From assembly GCF_902859875.1 (NCBI RefSeq), contig NZ_CADIKF010000028.1, positions 1 to 64,000 on the forward strand: a stretch of 64,000 nt of DNA. The letters run 5' to 3'. Shown here piece by piece: positions 17,661-26,307 of the stretch (position 1 is its first letter; each line of letters begins with the position of its first letter). Source of the DNA: Paraburkholderia solisilvae (GTDB lineage Bacteria; Pseudomonadota; Gammaproteobacteria; Burkholderiales; Burkholderiaceae). Below the pieces are notes generated by a model, which worked only from the letters and a program-made list of their open reading frames with translations, searched no databases and was not told where the DNA came from. The position numbers and the translations under genes were made by a program.

Positions 17661-17984
17661 ATGATGACCAAGACTACCAGCGCATTGATCGCGGCCGTCG
17701 CCGCACTCGCGTTGTCGGGCGGCGCTTATGCACAGACGGCCGGAGGCTCGAGCGGCGGCGGTTCGACAGGCAGCACCGCTAGCCCGGCAAACCAGGTGAA
17801 CGGTACAACGAGCAGCTACGGCACGCCAGGCACGACCAACTCGGACAGCGGCTCGGCCGCGAGGTCGCCGAACTCGGGTCTGCCGAGCAGCACGAACAGC
17901 AACTCGACGTCGGGCACCAGCGCTCCCAAGAGCAACAACACGCTGGCAACCCCGAGCGTCGTATCGCCGGCTGCCGGCCAATAA
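17661..17984 (+). CDS. small secreted Ser/Thr/Asn/Gly-rich protein (copy A)
   Basis: About 107 residues: signal peptide MMTKTTSALIAAVAALALSGGAYAQ, then a low-complexity region of Gly, Ser, Thr and Asn with no Cys, ending in NNTLATPSVVSPAAGQ. A ggagg site (17651-17655) lies five bases before the first of two consecutive ATG codons. It is clearly paralogous to 35452-35745: both share the signal-peptide core AAVAALALSGGA, YGTPGxTNSDSG and NNTLATPxVVSPAA. Much of the upstream leader is also shared. Function unknown; probably exported to the periplasm or outside and intrinsically disordered. Not a recognised family. Confidence 0.75.
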   Translation: MMTKTTSALIAAVAALALSGGAYAQTAGGSSGGGSTGSTASPANQVNGTTSSYGTPGTTNSDSGSAARSPNSGLPSSTNSNSTSGTSAPKSNNTLATPSVVSPAAGQ

Positions 17985-18542
17985 CAGCCGCTAAAAATGA
18001 CAACTAGCCGCGAATAAGTGCAAGCGGAAAACGGCAAGCGATTCAATCGCATGGGGCGCAGGCGCTATTGCGGCCGGCGCCCCCGTCGCGCGACTAGCAG
18101 GGGCGGCATTAAACCAGGCGTACACGATCCCGACGCTCTCGAGCGTCGCGGATAGCAACGGCTTCGCAACGAACCTCGTTACCGGTGCGCAATTGCCGAT
18201 AAGAGCGTGAGCAACTCGAGCTCATGCGGCATGCAGACGTCGACGGGTCCGGCTTGGGCCGCAACCGATATCCTTACGAAATCCGCGAATCCGCGAATCT
18301 GCGACGCGAGACAAATCCACACATTCGCGCCTATCGCAGTGCATACCGCTGCGCCTGCCTGCTCAAAGCCGCTCGAGCTTTGTGCCGGTCCCTTGATACG
18401 CGCCTTTGAATGCAGCGGCAAGCAGCCTGAAGCAAAGGGCGTTCACAAAAGTTCAGATTTCGACTTTTTCAGACGGTCAGAATACAGGCGTACTGGCACC
18501 GCGTCAGTGAGCAAAGACGGGCGCCCAACCAACTGGAACTTT
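17985..18542. other. gene-poor stretch before the tandem-hotdog gene
   Basis: No supported gene. The frame of the next gene is open back to 18207, but that extension has no family-like sequence. Base composition is lower in GC than the window average. No terminator with a clear stem and T tract was found after the secreted-protein gene. Confidence 0.5.
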
Positions 18543-19406
18543 ATGGAATCGCTAGATATTGCCAAGATCTGCAAGCGCATTGCAGTGCATCGACCGTATT
18601 TCGCATTCTCCGAACTCAAGGCAAGGTTGCGCGACAAAGCGATATTCGGCATGTTCAGCGCCGAGCAGGCAACGGGTTTCGAGCTCGGCCCGGTTTCGTC
18701 TGCGGAACTGGGCCGTCATCTGGCGATACTCGGCAGTTGTGCCGCGGCCCTCGACGGGCCGGATGACATGACCTATTACCTGGCTAGCAAGGGCCGCCTA
18801 AAACTGCTCCCGAATACCGACGACGTGCAAAAGGAAAGCGGCATCGCGGTCGCCGCCGTGACGAGCCGCAGCCGCAGGACGATGACCGCCGAAGTTTTGG
18901 GTCATTGCGGATCGCTTGCCGCACATCTTTGGTGTGAGTATCAAGTGCTCTCACACGAAGTCTTTTCCCGAATCTTTAGCGGACACCATACAGGTACGAT
19001 CCCACAGGCCGACAAGTCGCCGTATTCCACCCCCGTCGTATTTGACGTGCTGTCCATCGGCGCCGAGAACATCGTTGTTCGCACAAGCGAAGTGGAATCC
19101 GAGAACTTCGCCGGGCATTTCGATAACTACCCGTCCTGGCCGGTCGCCATTCTTGCCGATACGTTTGGTCAGGCGAGGACCGCGCTGTTGCACAACATGC
19201 TGGATCGACAGACGAACTACCGTGTCGGCTATCTCAACGTGGATGCGTTCCAGCTGGCGCCCGCAGCGGCCAGATTGACGTTCGAAGTTGCATGTATCAG
19301 CTCGTTTCCGTCGCTGGGGCGGTATGTATTTGGCGCCAAGGTCTTGTGGGGCGACAAGATGATCGCCGCAATGGAGTCCGAAGTTTACGCGTCCGCAGAG
19401 CGATGA
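18543..19406 (+). CDS. probable tandem-hotdog acyl-thioester protein
   Basis: About 287 residues from the ATG at 18543, which gives the plausible start MESLDIAKICKRIAVHRPYF. The second half contains NFAGHFDNYPSWPVAILADTFGQARTALL in outline, like the HFPxxPVxPG...Q segment of FabA/FabZ-type hotdog enzymes. The first half (GRHLAILGSCAAALDGPDDMTYYLAS) looks like another hotdog unit, so a double-hotdog arrangement is likely. Substrate unknown; acyl-CoA or acyl-ACP chemistry is inferred only from the fold. The gene stands alone, with non-coding flanks and lower GC than its neighbours, suggesting acquisition. An in-frame upstream extension to 18207 is not credible. Confidence 0.5.
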   Translation: MESLDIAKICKRIAVHRPYFAFSELKARLRDKAIFGMFSAEQATGFELGPVSSAELGRHLAILGSCAAALDGPDDMTYYLASKGRLKLLPNTDDVQKESGIAVAAVTSRSRRTMTAEVLGHCGSLAAHLWCEYQVLSHEVFSRIFSGHHTGTIPQADKSPYSTPVVFDVLSIGAENIVVRTSEVESENFAGHFDNYPSWPVAILADTFGQARTALLHNMLDRQTNYRVGYLNVDAFQLAPAAARLTFEVACISSFPSLGRYVFGAKVLWGDKMIAAMESEVYASAER

Positions 19407-19567
19407 CGCATTGTCGGGAGATCGATCGCTAACCCGCCGGTCTCCCTTTGCGATGCGTTGATCGACAGCGCGCCAGTCGGCCCGGATATCGTCCATGTGC
19501 ATGGCGATGCTGGCGAGGATCAGTTGCGCGGCTGCAAACCCGAACGCCTGCTCGACGGGAACGAAAG

Positions 19568-20035
19568 CTATCGGGCAATGCGGCGCAGCGTGATGATCTG
19601 GCTGAACGTGCCGTCCGGCAGTGGCTTGGTGACTAACACCCCGTTGTATTGCTGATAGGCGCCCGTGGCGCCTATCACCGGCAGTGTCGAGGGTCCAGAC
19701 GCTGCTTCCTGACCGCCGACTGTGATCGTCCCGTCGCCAAGCTGCAAGGTCCATTGGCATTGCGAGAAGACGCCCGGCCTCACGGTGATACAGAAGCCGC
19801 CGTTATTGCCAATGACTTTATGCTGTAGATCCAGCAATGGCTGATCGAAAACAAAAATATCGCCTTGCGACGGACCGTGTGCGCCCAGATCGACGGGGGT
19901 CTTCGTCCCTGCGTTCGCATCGGCGATTGTGTTCAGCACGATCGTGTTGTCCGAAGCGAACGCATGCAATGAAATGGCCAGTGCTGAACAAGCGAGAAAA
20001 CGCACGCCAGCTCGTGCCAGTCTGTTCAATCGCAT
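19568..20035 (-). CDS. secreted allene-oxide-cyclase-like barrel protein
   Basis: About 155 residues with a signal peptide (RLARAGVRFLACSALAISLHAFAS). The mature part has the beta-barrel signature GDIFVFDQPLLD, KVIGNNGGFCI, a Cys pair region SQCQWTLQLGDGTITV, GQEAASGPSTLPVIGATGAYQQYNGVL. This is the pattern of the allene oxide cyclase / dirigent superfamily found in plants and some bacteria. The bacterial role is not established; small-molecule binding or stereo-control in the periplasm is an inference. It lies 20 bp after an aldo/keto reductase on the same strand, so the two probably form an operon. An aaagg ribosome site precedes the ATG. Confidence 0.7.
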   Translation of the reverse strand: MRLNRLARAGVRFLACSALAISLHAFASDNTIVLNTIADANAGTKTPVDLGAHGPSQGDIFVFDQPLLDLQHKVIGNNGGFCITVRPGVFSQCQWTLQLGDGTITVGGQEAASGPSTLPVIGATGAYQQYNGVLVTKPLPDGTFSQIITLRRIAR

Positions 20036-20055
20036 GATCAGCCTTTCATAACGGT

Positions 20056-21129
20056 CTAATAACGGTCATCGTCTGTGGTCGGCGCAAACGGCGACGCCGT
20101 GCTCGGGAATCCGTTCACCGTCAGACCGTTCTGGATCGCCGGGCGGGCCTGCGCGATGATCTGCGACAGCGAAGTAGGCGCCGGAGCGGTCATCCGCCCG
20201 AGCTCCGCGATTTCATCGGCCGCCAGTGCGACATCGAGTGACTGCACATTTTCGTCGAGTTGCTCGAGCGTGCGGGCGCCGATGATCACCGGCCCGACAC
20301 CGGGTTGCGTCGACAACCACGCCAAGGCCACGGCGGCCACCGACGTGTGATGTTTGTCAGCTATGGCGCGCAGCGCATCAATCAGCACATGCTCTCGTTC
20401 GCCGATCGGAATGCCGAACACCGTCGCACGTCCGCTGCCGCCGGAGCGTGCGTATTTACCGGACAGCACACCGGATTTCAAAGGAGCCCAGGGCATCACC
20501 GCGAGGCCCAACGTCTGCGCCATCGGCACAATTTCATGTTCGACGCTTCGTTCGACCAACGAATATTCGACCTGCGTCGCGATAAGCGGTGCAAAGCCGT
20601 TCATCTGGTTCAGCATCTGCGCCTGGCAGACGCGCCACGCGGGCGTATTGCAGAACCCGAGGTAACGGACCTTGCCTGACGTTACCAGATTGTCCAGTGC
20701 CCGCATCGTCTCGTCGATCGGTGTCAGCACATCATAGCCGTGGAGCCAGTAGAGATCGATATAGTCTGTGCGCAGCCTGCGCAACGATTGCTCACACGCA
20801 CGAATCATCGCTTTTGCGCTCGAACCGCCGCCGTTGGGGTCGCCAGGGTACAGATTCGATGCGAACTTGGTGCCGATCACCAATCGATCGCGGCGCGACC
20901 TGTCACCGGCCAGAAAATCGCCGATAATTTTTTCCGAATGGCCTTTGGTATAAATATCAGCGGTGTCAAGGAAGTTTCCACCGCGCTCGATAAAGCGGCT
21001 CAAAATCGCCTGCGAGTCGGCGACATTCGAGCCAAAATTCCAGTCCTCGCCAAAGGTCATGGTACCGAGGCAAAGCGGACTGACTCGCAGGCCCGAACGG
21101 CCAAGCGTCACGTATGAGTCTAGCGGCAT
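20056..21129 (-). CDS. aldo/keto reductase
   Basis: NADPH-dependent carbonyl reductase of the AKR superfamily (TIM barrel, 357 residues). The catalytic tetrad is visible: Asp in FLDTADIY, Tyr in the same motif, Lys in IGTKFA and His in YWLHGYD. The cofactor-binding C-terminal part has the expected PVIIGARTLEQLDENV. The N-terminus LGRSGLRVSPLCLGTMTFG is typical of YghZ/AKR13-like enzymes. Natural substrate unknown. A gagg site precedes the ATG at 21129. It is the first gene of a probable pair with the allene-oxide-cyclase-like gene. Confidence 0.92.
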   Translation of the reverse strand: MPLDSYVTLGRSGLRVSPLCLGTMTFGEDWNFGSNVADSQAILSRFIERGGNFLDTADIYTKGHSEKIIGDFLAGDRSRRDRLVIGTKFASNLYPGDPNGGGSSAKAMIRACEQSLRRLRTDYIDLYWLHGYDVLTPIDETMRALDNLVTSGKVRYLGFCNTPAWRVCQAQMLNQMNGFAPLIATQVEYSLVERSVEHEIVPMAQTLGLAVMPWAPLKSGVLSGKYARSGGSGRATVFGIPIGEREHVLIDALRAIADKHHTSVAAVALAWLSTQPGVGPVIIGARTLEQLDENVQSLDVALAADEIAELGRMTAPAPTSLSQIIAQARPAIQNGLTVNGFPSTASPFAPTTDDDRY

Positions 21130-21747
21130 AGCGAATCCTCGCAGGCGTGGTCTATGCCGCGCGCGGCGCGACCGACACCGTTAAACAGGAAGAATGAAAG
21201 GTCGGCGTGAAGACATGGCCGGCGCGAATGCAGGTCGTTCTGCTTCGCGGAGTTGAAGACTACATGCGTTGTGACCGGTCGGTACAGGTTGCGTGCGAAG
21301 CGCAGCAAACCTTCGCGAACCTGGCCGTGACTTGCTAACGGGCCTTCGCGATTGAAGCAACTCGCGCCCGCGCGCAAAGGATTCACGACGGTGCGCCGAT
21401 GGGCGCCCCTCATGGACAGCGATATCGCGACGCCGAAGACCGGGACATTGACGTTCACGCGAGGCGACGCCATGGCTCCGCTGTCGTTTCAATACGGTCG
21501 ACCCAAGCTTCGTGCGTACGCAAACACGAAAGCCGTGTGCTGGGAGAGCGAATCGCTGGACGGTCTCATCGTCCGAGGCGGGGGACGGCGGGCAAGTCGT
21601 TACACTCTGCGTTTACATCCGCGAGATCTGAAGGGATTGTCTGTTACGGCAACAATCAGTACCACGATCGAGAGACCCGCGTTGGCCCGGCCGCTCACGC
21701 GACTCAACACCAACGAGCGATTTCCGGCGAAGTGAAATTCATCGCGT
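21130..21747. other. non-coding stretch, 21.1-21.7 kb
   Basis: About 620 bp between the aldo/keto reductase start and a small hypothetical gene. Several frames are open here, the longest about 127 codons on the plus strand (21352-21735), but none has a ribosome site, a family pattern or the usual codon bias. I see no repeat or structural RNA. Confidence 0.5.
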
Positions 21748-21990
21748 TCAGTCCTCCGGGGTGACCGGTGGCGCCATCAAAGATCGACGCAGGCTCGCCT
21801 CGTCTTCGCAATCGCATAGCCTTTTTCCATCGGCGTGTGCTTCCGCTTCTGAGCGAAATACATTCTCGCTGAACGCAACCACCTTCTTGCCCGTGCCATG
21901 CGGTCGCTCTATGGTGATCCCCCAGTGCCAGCCACCATCCTGTTCGAACACATGAAGCGTCAGTTCGGGCAACGAGCGCGGATGTTTCAT
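21748..21990 (-). CDS. small conserved-looking hypothetical protein
   Basis: Eighty residues, start MKHPRSLPELTLHVFEQDGGWHWGI, with an ideal ggagg site six bases before the ATG. The sequence has one domain-like stretch (WHWGITIERP...VAFSENVFRSEAEAHADGKRLCD), acidic at the C-terminus, without signal peptide or membrane segment. The pattern of a short strand-rich core and a helix with EAEAHADGKRL recalls small hypothetical proteins common in Burkholderia. Function unknown. Confidence 0.65.
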   Translation of the reverse strand: MKHPRSLPELTLHVFEQDGGWHWGITIERPHGTGKKVVAFSENVFRSEAEAHADGKRLCDCEDEASLRRSLMAPPVTPED

Positions 21991-22233
21991 AGGTGCCTCC
22001 GCAGACCGGGACCTTGATTGGCCATCGATGCCATCGTCCCGCCTGAATCAGCATAGCCCGATAGATGCTGCGTCGCAACATTATATTTTCATGCATCGTA
22101 ACGCCTGCGGTCTGCTTGCTTACGGGGGCTCCCTATCCTGCGCCACGTCACTCAACGCAAGGAGCGGCTCATGACTGCCCTGGTCGGTCGTGCTGCCCGA
22201 AGGCGGTCGCCGATCGCTGAGTCGAGGTCACGG

Positions 22234-22626
22234 CTAATCACTGTCGGCGGGGCGAACGTGGTTCGCTATCGCGGCCAGAATGACCGGGAGGTCGGCAGGT
22301 TTTACAAAATGGTGGTTGAACCCCGCTCTAAGCGATTCATCCTGTTCGGCCAGCGATGTCAGTGCGGTAATCGCCACCAGTAACGGGGCCGGCGCCGATT
22401 GCAGATGCCGGATCTCTCTGGCCACCGCTCGCCCGTCCATGCCTGGCATCTGAACGTCGAGCACAACAGCGTTCGGACGCCACGCACTGTATTCGGCCAG
22501 CGCGTGCGCCCCATCTCCGGTTGCGCGAGTTTGATACCCCTGTGCCTCGAAGAACAGGACATATGCCGCTAGTAAGTTCGGGTCGTCGTCGGCAATAAGC
22601 AGACGCGCGGCGCTTCGGGTCGGCAT
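22234..22626 (-). CDS. single-domain (CheY-like) response regulator
   Basis: Stand-alone receiver domain of 130 residues with no output domain. The phosphorylation pocket is complete: acidic DDD in LLIADDDPN, Asp in VVLDVQMPGMDG, Thr in AITALT and Lys in HFVKPAD. I chose the ATG at 22626 because an aggag site precedes it and the domain starts there. No kinase is adjacent, so it must receive phosphate from a distant or hybrid kinase. It diverges from the M24 peptidase gene at 22934. Confidence 0.85.
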   Translation of the reverse strand: MPTRSAARLLIADDDPNLLAAYVLFFEAQGYQTRATGDGAHALAEYSAWRPNAVVLDVQMPGMDGRAVAREIRHLQSAPAPLLVAITALTSLAEQDESLRAGFNHHFVKPADLPVILAAIANHVRPADSD

Positions 22627-22899
22627 TGAATTCTCCTGTTGTCTTACTGTCAGCAATGGATGGACCCGGGTCAAGCTAAAGCGCGTCATAAGTGCATGAA
22701 AGCCGGAATGGAACAGATCGACAGCAATAGTGTTCCAGCCGCATGTGCAGGGACTCGCTCAACCAGACTGCGGAAATTCTCCGCGACATACCCACTTCAA
22801 GTTCCGATTTCCAAAGGAAGCGCGTAGGTTCGTGGGAAACGATCATTGCCGCAACGCTCAATGCACGGAGACAGGACGTGGACACCGAAGCATTCGCTC

Positions 22900-22921
22900 G
22901 TTATATTTCAAAAGATATAAC
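22900..22921. promoter_or_regulatory. inverted repeat before the M24 peptidase gene
   Basis: Perfect 7-bp arms gttatat / atataac with an 8-base spacer, ending one base before the ggaga ribosome site of the gene at 22934. It could be an operator or a hairpin in the leader that masks the ribosome site. Confidence 0.35.
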
Positions 22922-22933
22922 TGGAGAAAGCGG

Positions 22934-23593
22934 ATGGACGCAGCAGCAAAGCAGGCAGTCGGAAGCAAATATCTGTTCGAATCGATGAAGTATGCGCAAG
23001 GCAAAACATGGGAGGTGGTCGATCGCCTCGCGCAGTTGATCCAACCTGGCATGCTCGAATCGGAGGCGACCGCTTTATGCAACGACGTGCTGAAGGAAGC
23101 AGGCATGGAGCGGATCTGGCATCCGGTGCTGGTGCGATTTGGCGAAAACACGCTGAAGACTTTCAAGCAGAGATCGGACGGCGACCCGCGGCTCCAGCCG
23201 AGCGATATTTTTTTCATCGATCTCGGCGTGGTCTGGAATCAGCACGAGGGCGACGCCGGCGCGACCTTCGTCGTCGGCAACGATGCGGAAATGAAGGCCT
23301 GCGCGGACGCCGCGAAAACGGTATTTGACGAGGTGGAGCAGCACTGGCGCCTGACCGGCGCAGGCGGCACAGCGCTCTATGACTTCGCGGCGCAACGTGC
23401 CGAGGCGCTCGGTTGGCGTCTGAATCTGGACATCAAGGGCCACCGCGTCAGCGACTTTCCGCATGCGATTTACAAAGCAGGCGATCTCGGCGATTTCGCG
23501 GATTGTCCCGACGCCGGTCTGTGGATTCTTGAAATCCAGCTTGCCCATCCGGCCCGGCCGTTCGGCGCATTCTACGAGGACTTGCTGGTCTGA
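22934..23593 (+). CDS. M24-family metallopeptidase (aminopeptidase P/creatinase fold)
   Basis: About 219 residues, a compact pita-bread-fold enzyme without the N-terminal domain of full aminopeptidase P. Candidate metal ligands are present in order: Asp in FFIDLGVVW, Asp in GDAGATF, His in SDFPH, Glu in ILEIQL and Glu in the C-terminal FYEDLLV. The first conserved His is in ERIWHPVLVRFG. It should be a cytosolic, metal-dependent peptidase or a related C-N hydrolase; the substrate is unknown. The ATG at 22934 has ggaga six bases upstream. It converges with the LysR gene that follows. Confidence 0.8.
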   Translation: MDAAAKQAVGSKYLFESMKYAQGKTWEVVDRLAQLIQPGMLESEATALCNDVLKEAGMERIWHPVLVRFGENTLKTFKQRSDGDPRLQPSDIFFIDLGVVWNQHEGDAGATFVVGNDAEMKACADAAKTVFDEVEQHWRLTGAGGTALYDFAAQRAEALGWRLNLDIKGHRVSDFPHAIYKAGDLGDFADCPDAGLWILEIQLAHPARPFGAFYEDLLV

Positions 23594-23675
23594 TCACGCT
23601 CGCTATACGTGGACATGTTCCGGCTTGTCGACAACGCACGCGTCAAAGGATGCGATTTCTTCCGGTATACCAGCG

Positions 23676-24575
23676 TCATGCGGGACGCTTCGCAATCCTC
23701 GATATCAACTCGTCCACCCGCGACAGGAACAGGCTGACAATCGGCGCTGTATTGCGAGGGCTGTAACCCATGACCAGCTCGATAGTCGGTACCTCCCCTT
23801 CCAGCGGCCGGCTCACGACGGACCACGGCATCAGGTTTTGCACATAGGCCGGTATCAACGTAACAGCGCGCATCGAAGCAATCAGCGACATCACCATCGC
23901 CGGGTTGTCGACGCGTTGCGCGACGTCTACTTCTACGCCCGCCTCCGCCAGATATGCGTCGATTACCTGTCTTAGCACTTTGGCCTTATCGGCCATCGCA
24001 ATGAACGGCTCGTGCCGGAGATCGTCCGGCCGCACCGTTTTGCGCGCAGTCAATGGATGATCGCTCGGCATCAGCACGACGAGCGGCTCCCTGGTGACGA
24101 CCTTGTACTCGAGGCCATAGCCGGGCTCCGCTCTCATGAACGCCACATCGAGCTTGCCGTGCGCCAATGCGGCGCCCAGTTCCGGCGAATAGTCGCTGGA
24201 GACGGTGACCTCGATAGCCGGCAACTCCTCACGCAACAGGTGCATCGCATCGGTCAGCCATGTCATTTCCTGACCGGTCAGAAAGCCCAGCGCGAAGCGC
24301 GGCCTCGCCGGCTGCGCCGCGCGCCGTGCCGCTTCGACCGCGGCATCCACCTGAGCCATCGCGAGCCGGGCATGATCGATAAAGGCCTTGCCCGCCTCGG
24401 TCAGTTCGACACCGCGCGCACTGCGAAGCAGCAGTGCCACGCCAACCTGATCCTCCAGATCGCGAATTTGCCGGCTCAGTGAAGGTTGCGACGTATGCAA
24501 CCGGTTCGCGGCCGCCTCCGTCAGGCTGCCGGTCTCGGCAACCGCAATGAAATACCGCAGATGACGCAGTTCCAT
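23676..24575 (-). CDS. LysR-family transcriptional regulator
   Basis: Typical 299-residue LysR protein. The N-terminal winged helix MELRHLRYFIAVAETGSLTEAA...QPSLSRQIRDLE is followed by a substrate-binding domain with GFLTGQEMTWL and a PFIAM-type segment. It diverges from the SDR-SDR-GST genes starting at 24730, and a T-N11-A palindrome (24589-24605) sits 14 bp before its own start, so control of that operon and of itself is likely. The inducer is unknown, although reductase plus glutathione transferase suggests a reactive or xenobiotic compound. Confidence 0.93.
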   Translation of the reverse strand: MELRHLRYFIAVAETGSLTEAAANRLHTSQPSLSRQIRDLEDQVGVALLLRSARGVELTEAGKAFIDHARLAMAQVDAAVEAARRAAQPARPRFALGFLTGQEMTWLTDAMHLLREELPAIEVTVSSDYSPELGAALAHGKLDVAFMRAEPGYGLEYKVVTREPLVVLMPSDHPLTARKTVRPDDLRHEPFIAMADKAKVLRQVIDAYLAEAGVEVDVAQRVDNPAMVMSLIASMRAVTLIPAYVQNLMPWSVVSRPLEGEVPTIELVMGYSPRNTAPIVSLFLSRVDELISRIAKRPA

Positions 24576-24588
24576 CGATTCGTCTCCT

Positions 24589-24605
24589 CATGCCTGTCAG
24601 GCATG
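24589..24605. promoter_or_regulatory. LysR-type T-N11-A operator
   Basis: Perfect palindrome catgcctgtcaggcatg (8-bp arms, one-base centre) containing T-N11-A. It lies between the LysR gene (start 24575) and the divergent SDR gene (start 24730). Position and form fit the recognition site of the adjacent regulator. Confidence 0.65.
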
Positions 24606-24729
24606 CACCCCAGCTTCAAAAGTCTTTTTAATCGACTCGGGAAGCCTCTAGATTAGCCCCTGTAGACACTTTCCTTGCTGCGAACGCCAACCACTCATGC
24701 ATCGTAGCGATACCTTACAGGAGTTTCTC

Positions 24730-25476
24730 ATGACTGCCCCCGTCGTTCTTATCACTGGCGCGTTGACCGGAATCGGCCACGCCACCGCCGTCGCTTTCGC
24801 CCGCTCGGGAGCCCGGCTCGTTGTTTCCGGCCGCCGCCCGACCGACGGCGCAGCCCTCGAGGCCGAGTTGCGCGAGCTCGGTGCTGAAGCCTTCTTCGTG
24901 CAGGCCGACGTGCGCCATGACGACGAGGTCCGCCGTCTCGTCGATCAGGCCGTGTCCCGCTTCGGCAGGCTTGACATTGCTGTCAACAATGCCGGCACGG
25001 AAGGCACGCCCGGCCCGATCACCGACGCGTCGGCAGACAGCTATGCCGCCACTTTCGACACCAATGTGCTGGGCGTGCTGTTGAGCCTCAAGCATGAATT
25101 GCGTGTCATGACGACCCAACGATCAGGCAGCGTGATCAACATTTCGTCGACCTATGGCCACGAAGGTGCGGCCTATGCCGCCATTTACGCCGGCAGCAAG
25201 CACGCGGTCGAAGGGTTCACCAAATCGACGGCGCTCGAAGTGGCCGGCACGGGGGTGCGCGTCAATGCGGTCGCGCCTGGACCGACGGACACCGGCATGC
25301 TTGACCGCTTTACCGGCACACCGGAGAGAAAAGCGGTACTGGCAGGCACCGTACCGCTCGCGCGGATCGGCAACCCGGCCGATATTGCCGCGGCGGTGCT
25401 CTATCTGGCGTCCGAAGGCGCCGCATTCGTGACCGGGCAGATCGTCACGGTCGACGGCGGCAAGACGGCGGGCTGA
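24730..25476 (+). CDS. short-chain dehydrogenase/reductase
   Basis: NAD(P)-dependent oxidoreductase of 248 residues. The Rossmann motif TGALTGIG, NNAGT, catalytic Ser in NISSTYG and YAGSK are all present, and it ends in the usual TGQIVTVDGG. I chose the ATG at 24730 because of the aggag site just upstream. It is the first gene of an operon with another SDR (25526) and a glutathione S-transferase (26308), divergent from LysR. Substrate unknown. Confidence 0.92.
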   Translation: MTAPVVLITGALTGIGHATAVAFARSGARLVVSGRRPTDGAALEAELRELGAEAFFVQADVRHDDEVRRLVDQAVSRFGRLDIAVNNAGTEGTPGPITDASADSYAATFDTNVLGVLLSLKHELRVMTTQRSGSVINISSTYGHEGAAYAAIYAGSKHAVEGFTKSTALEVAGTGVRVNAVAPGPTDTGMLDRFTGTPERKAVLAGTVPLARIGNPADIAAAVLYLASEGAAFVTGQIVTVDGGKTAG

Positions 25477-25525
25477 TCCGCACTTTCACAAATCTCACGT
25501 CGTCCGAAACGAGGAGCATCGAATC

Positions 25526-26272
25526 ATGAACACATTGACCGGCAAGACCGCGTTGGTGACCGGCGCATCGCGCGGCATCGGCCGCGCCAGTGCGCTAGCG
25601 CTGGCGAAGGCCGGCGCCCAGGTGCTGGTTCACTACGGCAGCGGCGCGCAAGAGGCCGACGCCGTAGTCGCCGAAATACGGCAAGCGGCTGGCACAGCCG
25701 AGAAGATTGCGGCCGACCTGCGCGCGGCTGATGGTCCGCACCTGCTCGCGCAGCGCACGCGGGCGATCGTCGGCGGCCGCCTCGACATACTGGTTGCGAA
25801 TGCCGGCATCGCCGGGGCCGCAACGATTGAAGAGACGACGATTGAACAGTTCGACGACCTGTTCGCGGTCAACGTGCGCGCGCCGTTTTTCCTTGTTCAG
25901 CAACTGCTGCCCGTGATGTGCAAAGGCAGCAGCATCGTGCTGCTTTCGTCGCTGGCCGCGCACGCGGCGCTCGGCACGCTAGCGGCCTATGCGGCCACCA
26001 AGGGCGCTATTGACACGCTTGTCAAACATTTCGGCGCCGCGCTCGGCGAACGGGGCATCCGTGTCAACGCGGTCGCACCCGGCGTGGTGCCGACCGATAT
26101 GTCCAGTTTCGCGAAGACCGATGCGGGACGAAACTTCGCGATCGGCATTCAGGCGCTCAAACGCATGGCGGAACCGGACGACATCGGCGCGGCCGTGGCT
26201 TTCCTCGCCTCCGACGCAGCCCGCTGGGTCACCGGCGACACCTTGCATGTGGACGGCGGATCGAAGCTCTGA
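25526..26272 (+). CDS. short-chain dehydrogenase/reductase (FabG-like)
   Basis: Second SDR of the operon, 248 residues. It has TGASRGIGRAS, a NAG motif in VANAGIAG, Ser in LLSSLAAH and YAATK, with a C-terminal TGDTLHVDGGSKL. A gaggag site precedes the ATG, 49 bp after the previous gene. The two SDRs share the general family pattern but are not close copies. Together with the GST they look like a detoxification or aromatic-compound module, but this is inference. Confidence 0.92.
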   Translation: MNTLTGKTALVTGASRGIGRASALALAKAGAQVLVHYGSGAQEADAVVAEIRQAAGTAEKIAADLRAADGPHLLAQRTRAIVGGRLDILVANAGIAGAATIEETTIEQFDDLFAVNVRAPFFLVQQLLPVMCKGSSIVLLSSLAAHAALGTLAAYAATKGAIDTLVKHFGAALGERGIRVNAVAPGVVPTDMSSFAKTDAGRNFAIGIQALKRMAEPDDIGAAVAFLASDAARWVTGDTLHVDGGSKL

Positions 26273-26307
26273 TCCAACGTCATCTCAATTCCGAATGGAG
26301 AAAAATC

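Noticed and set aside
21352..21735. Open frame of 127 codons on the plus strand
   Set aside because: No ribosome site, no domain-like pattern, unusual composition, and competing frames are equally long.
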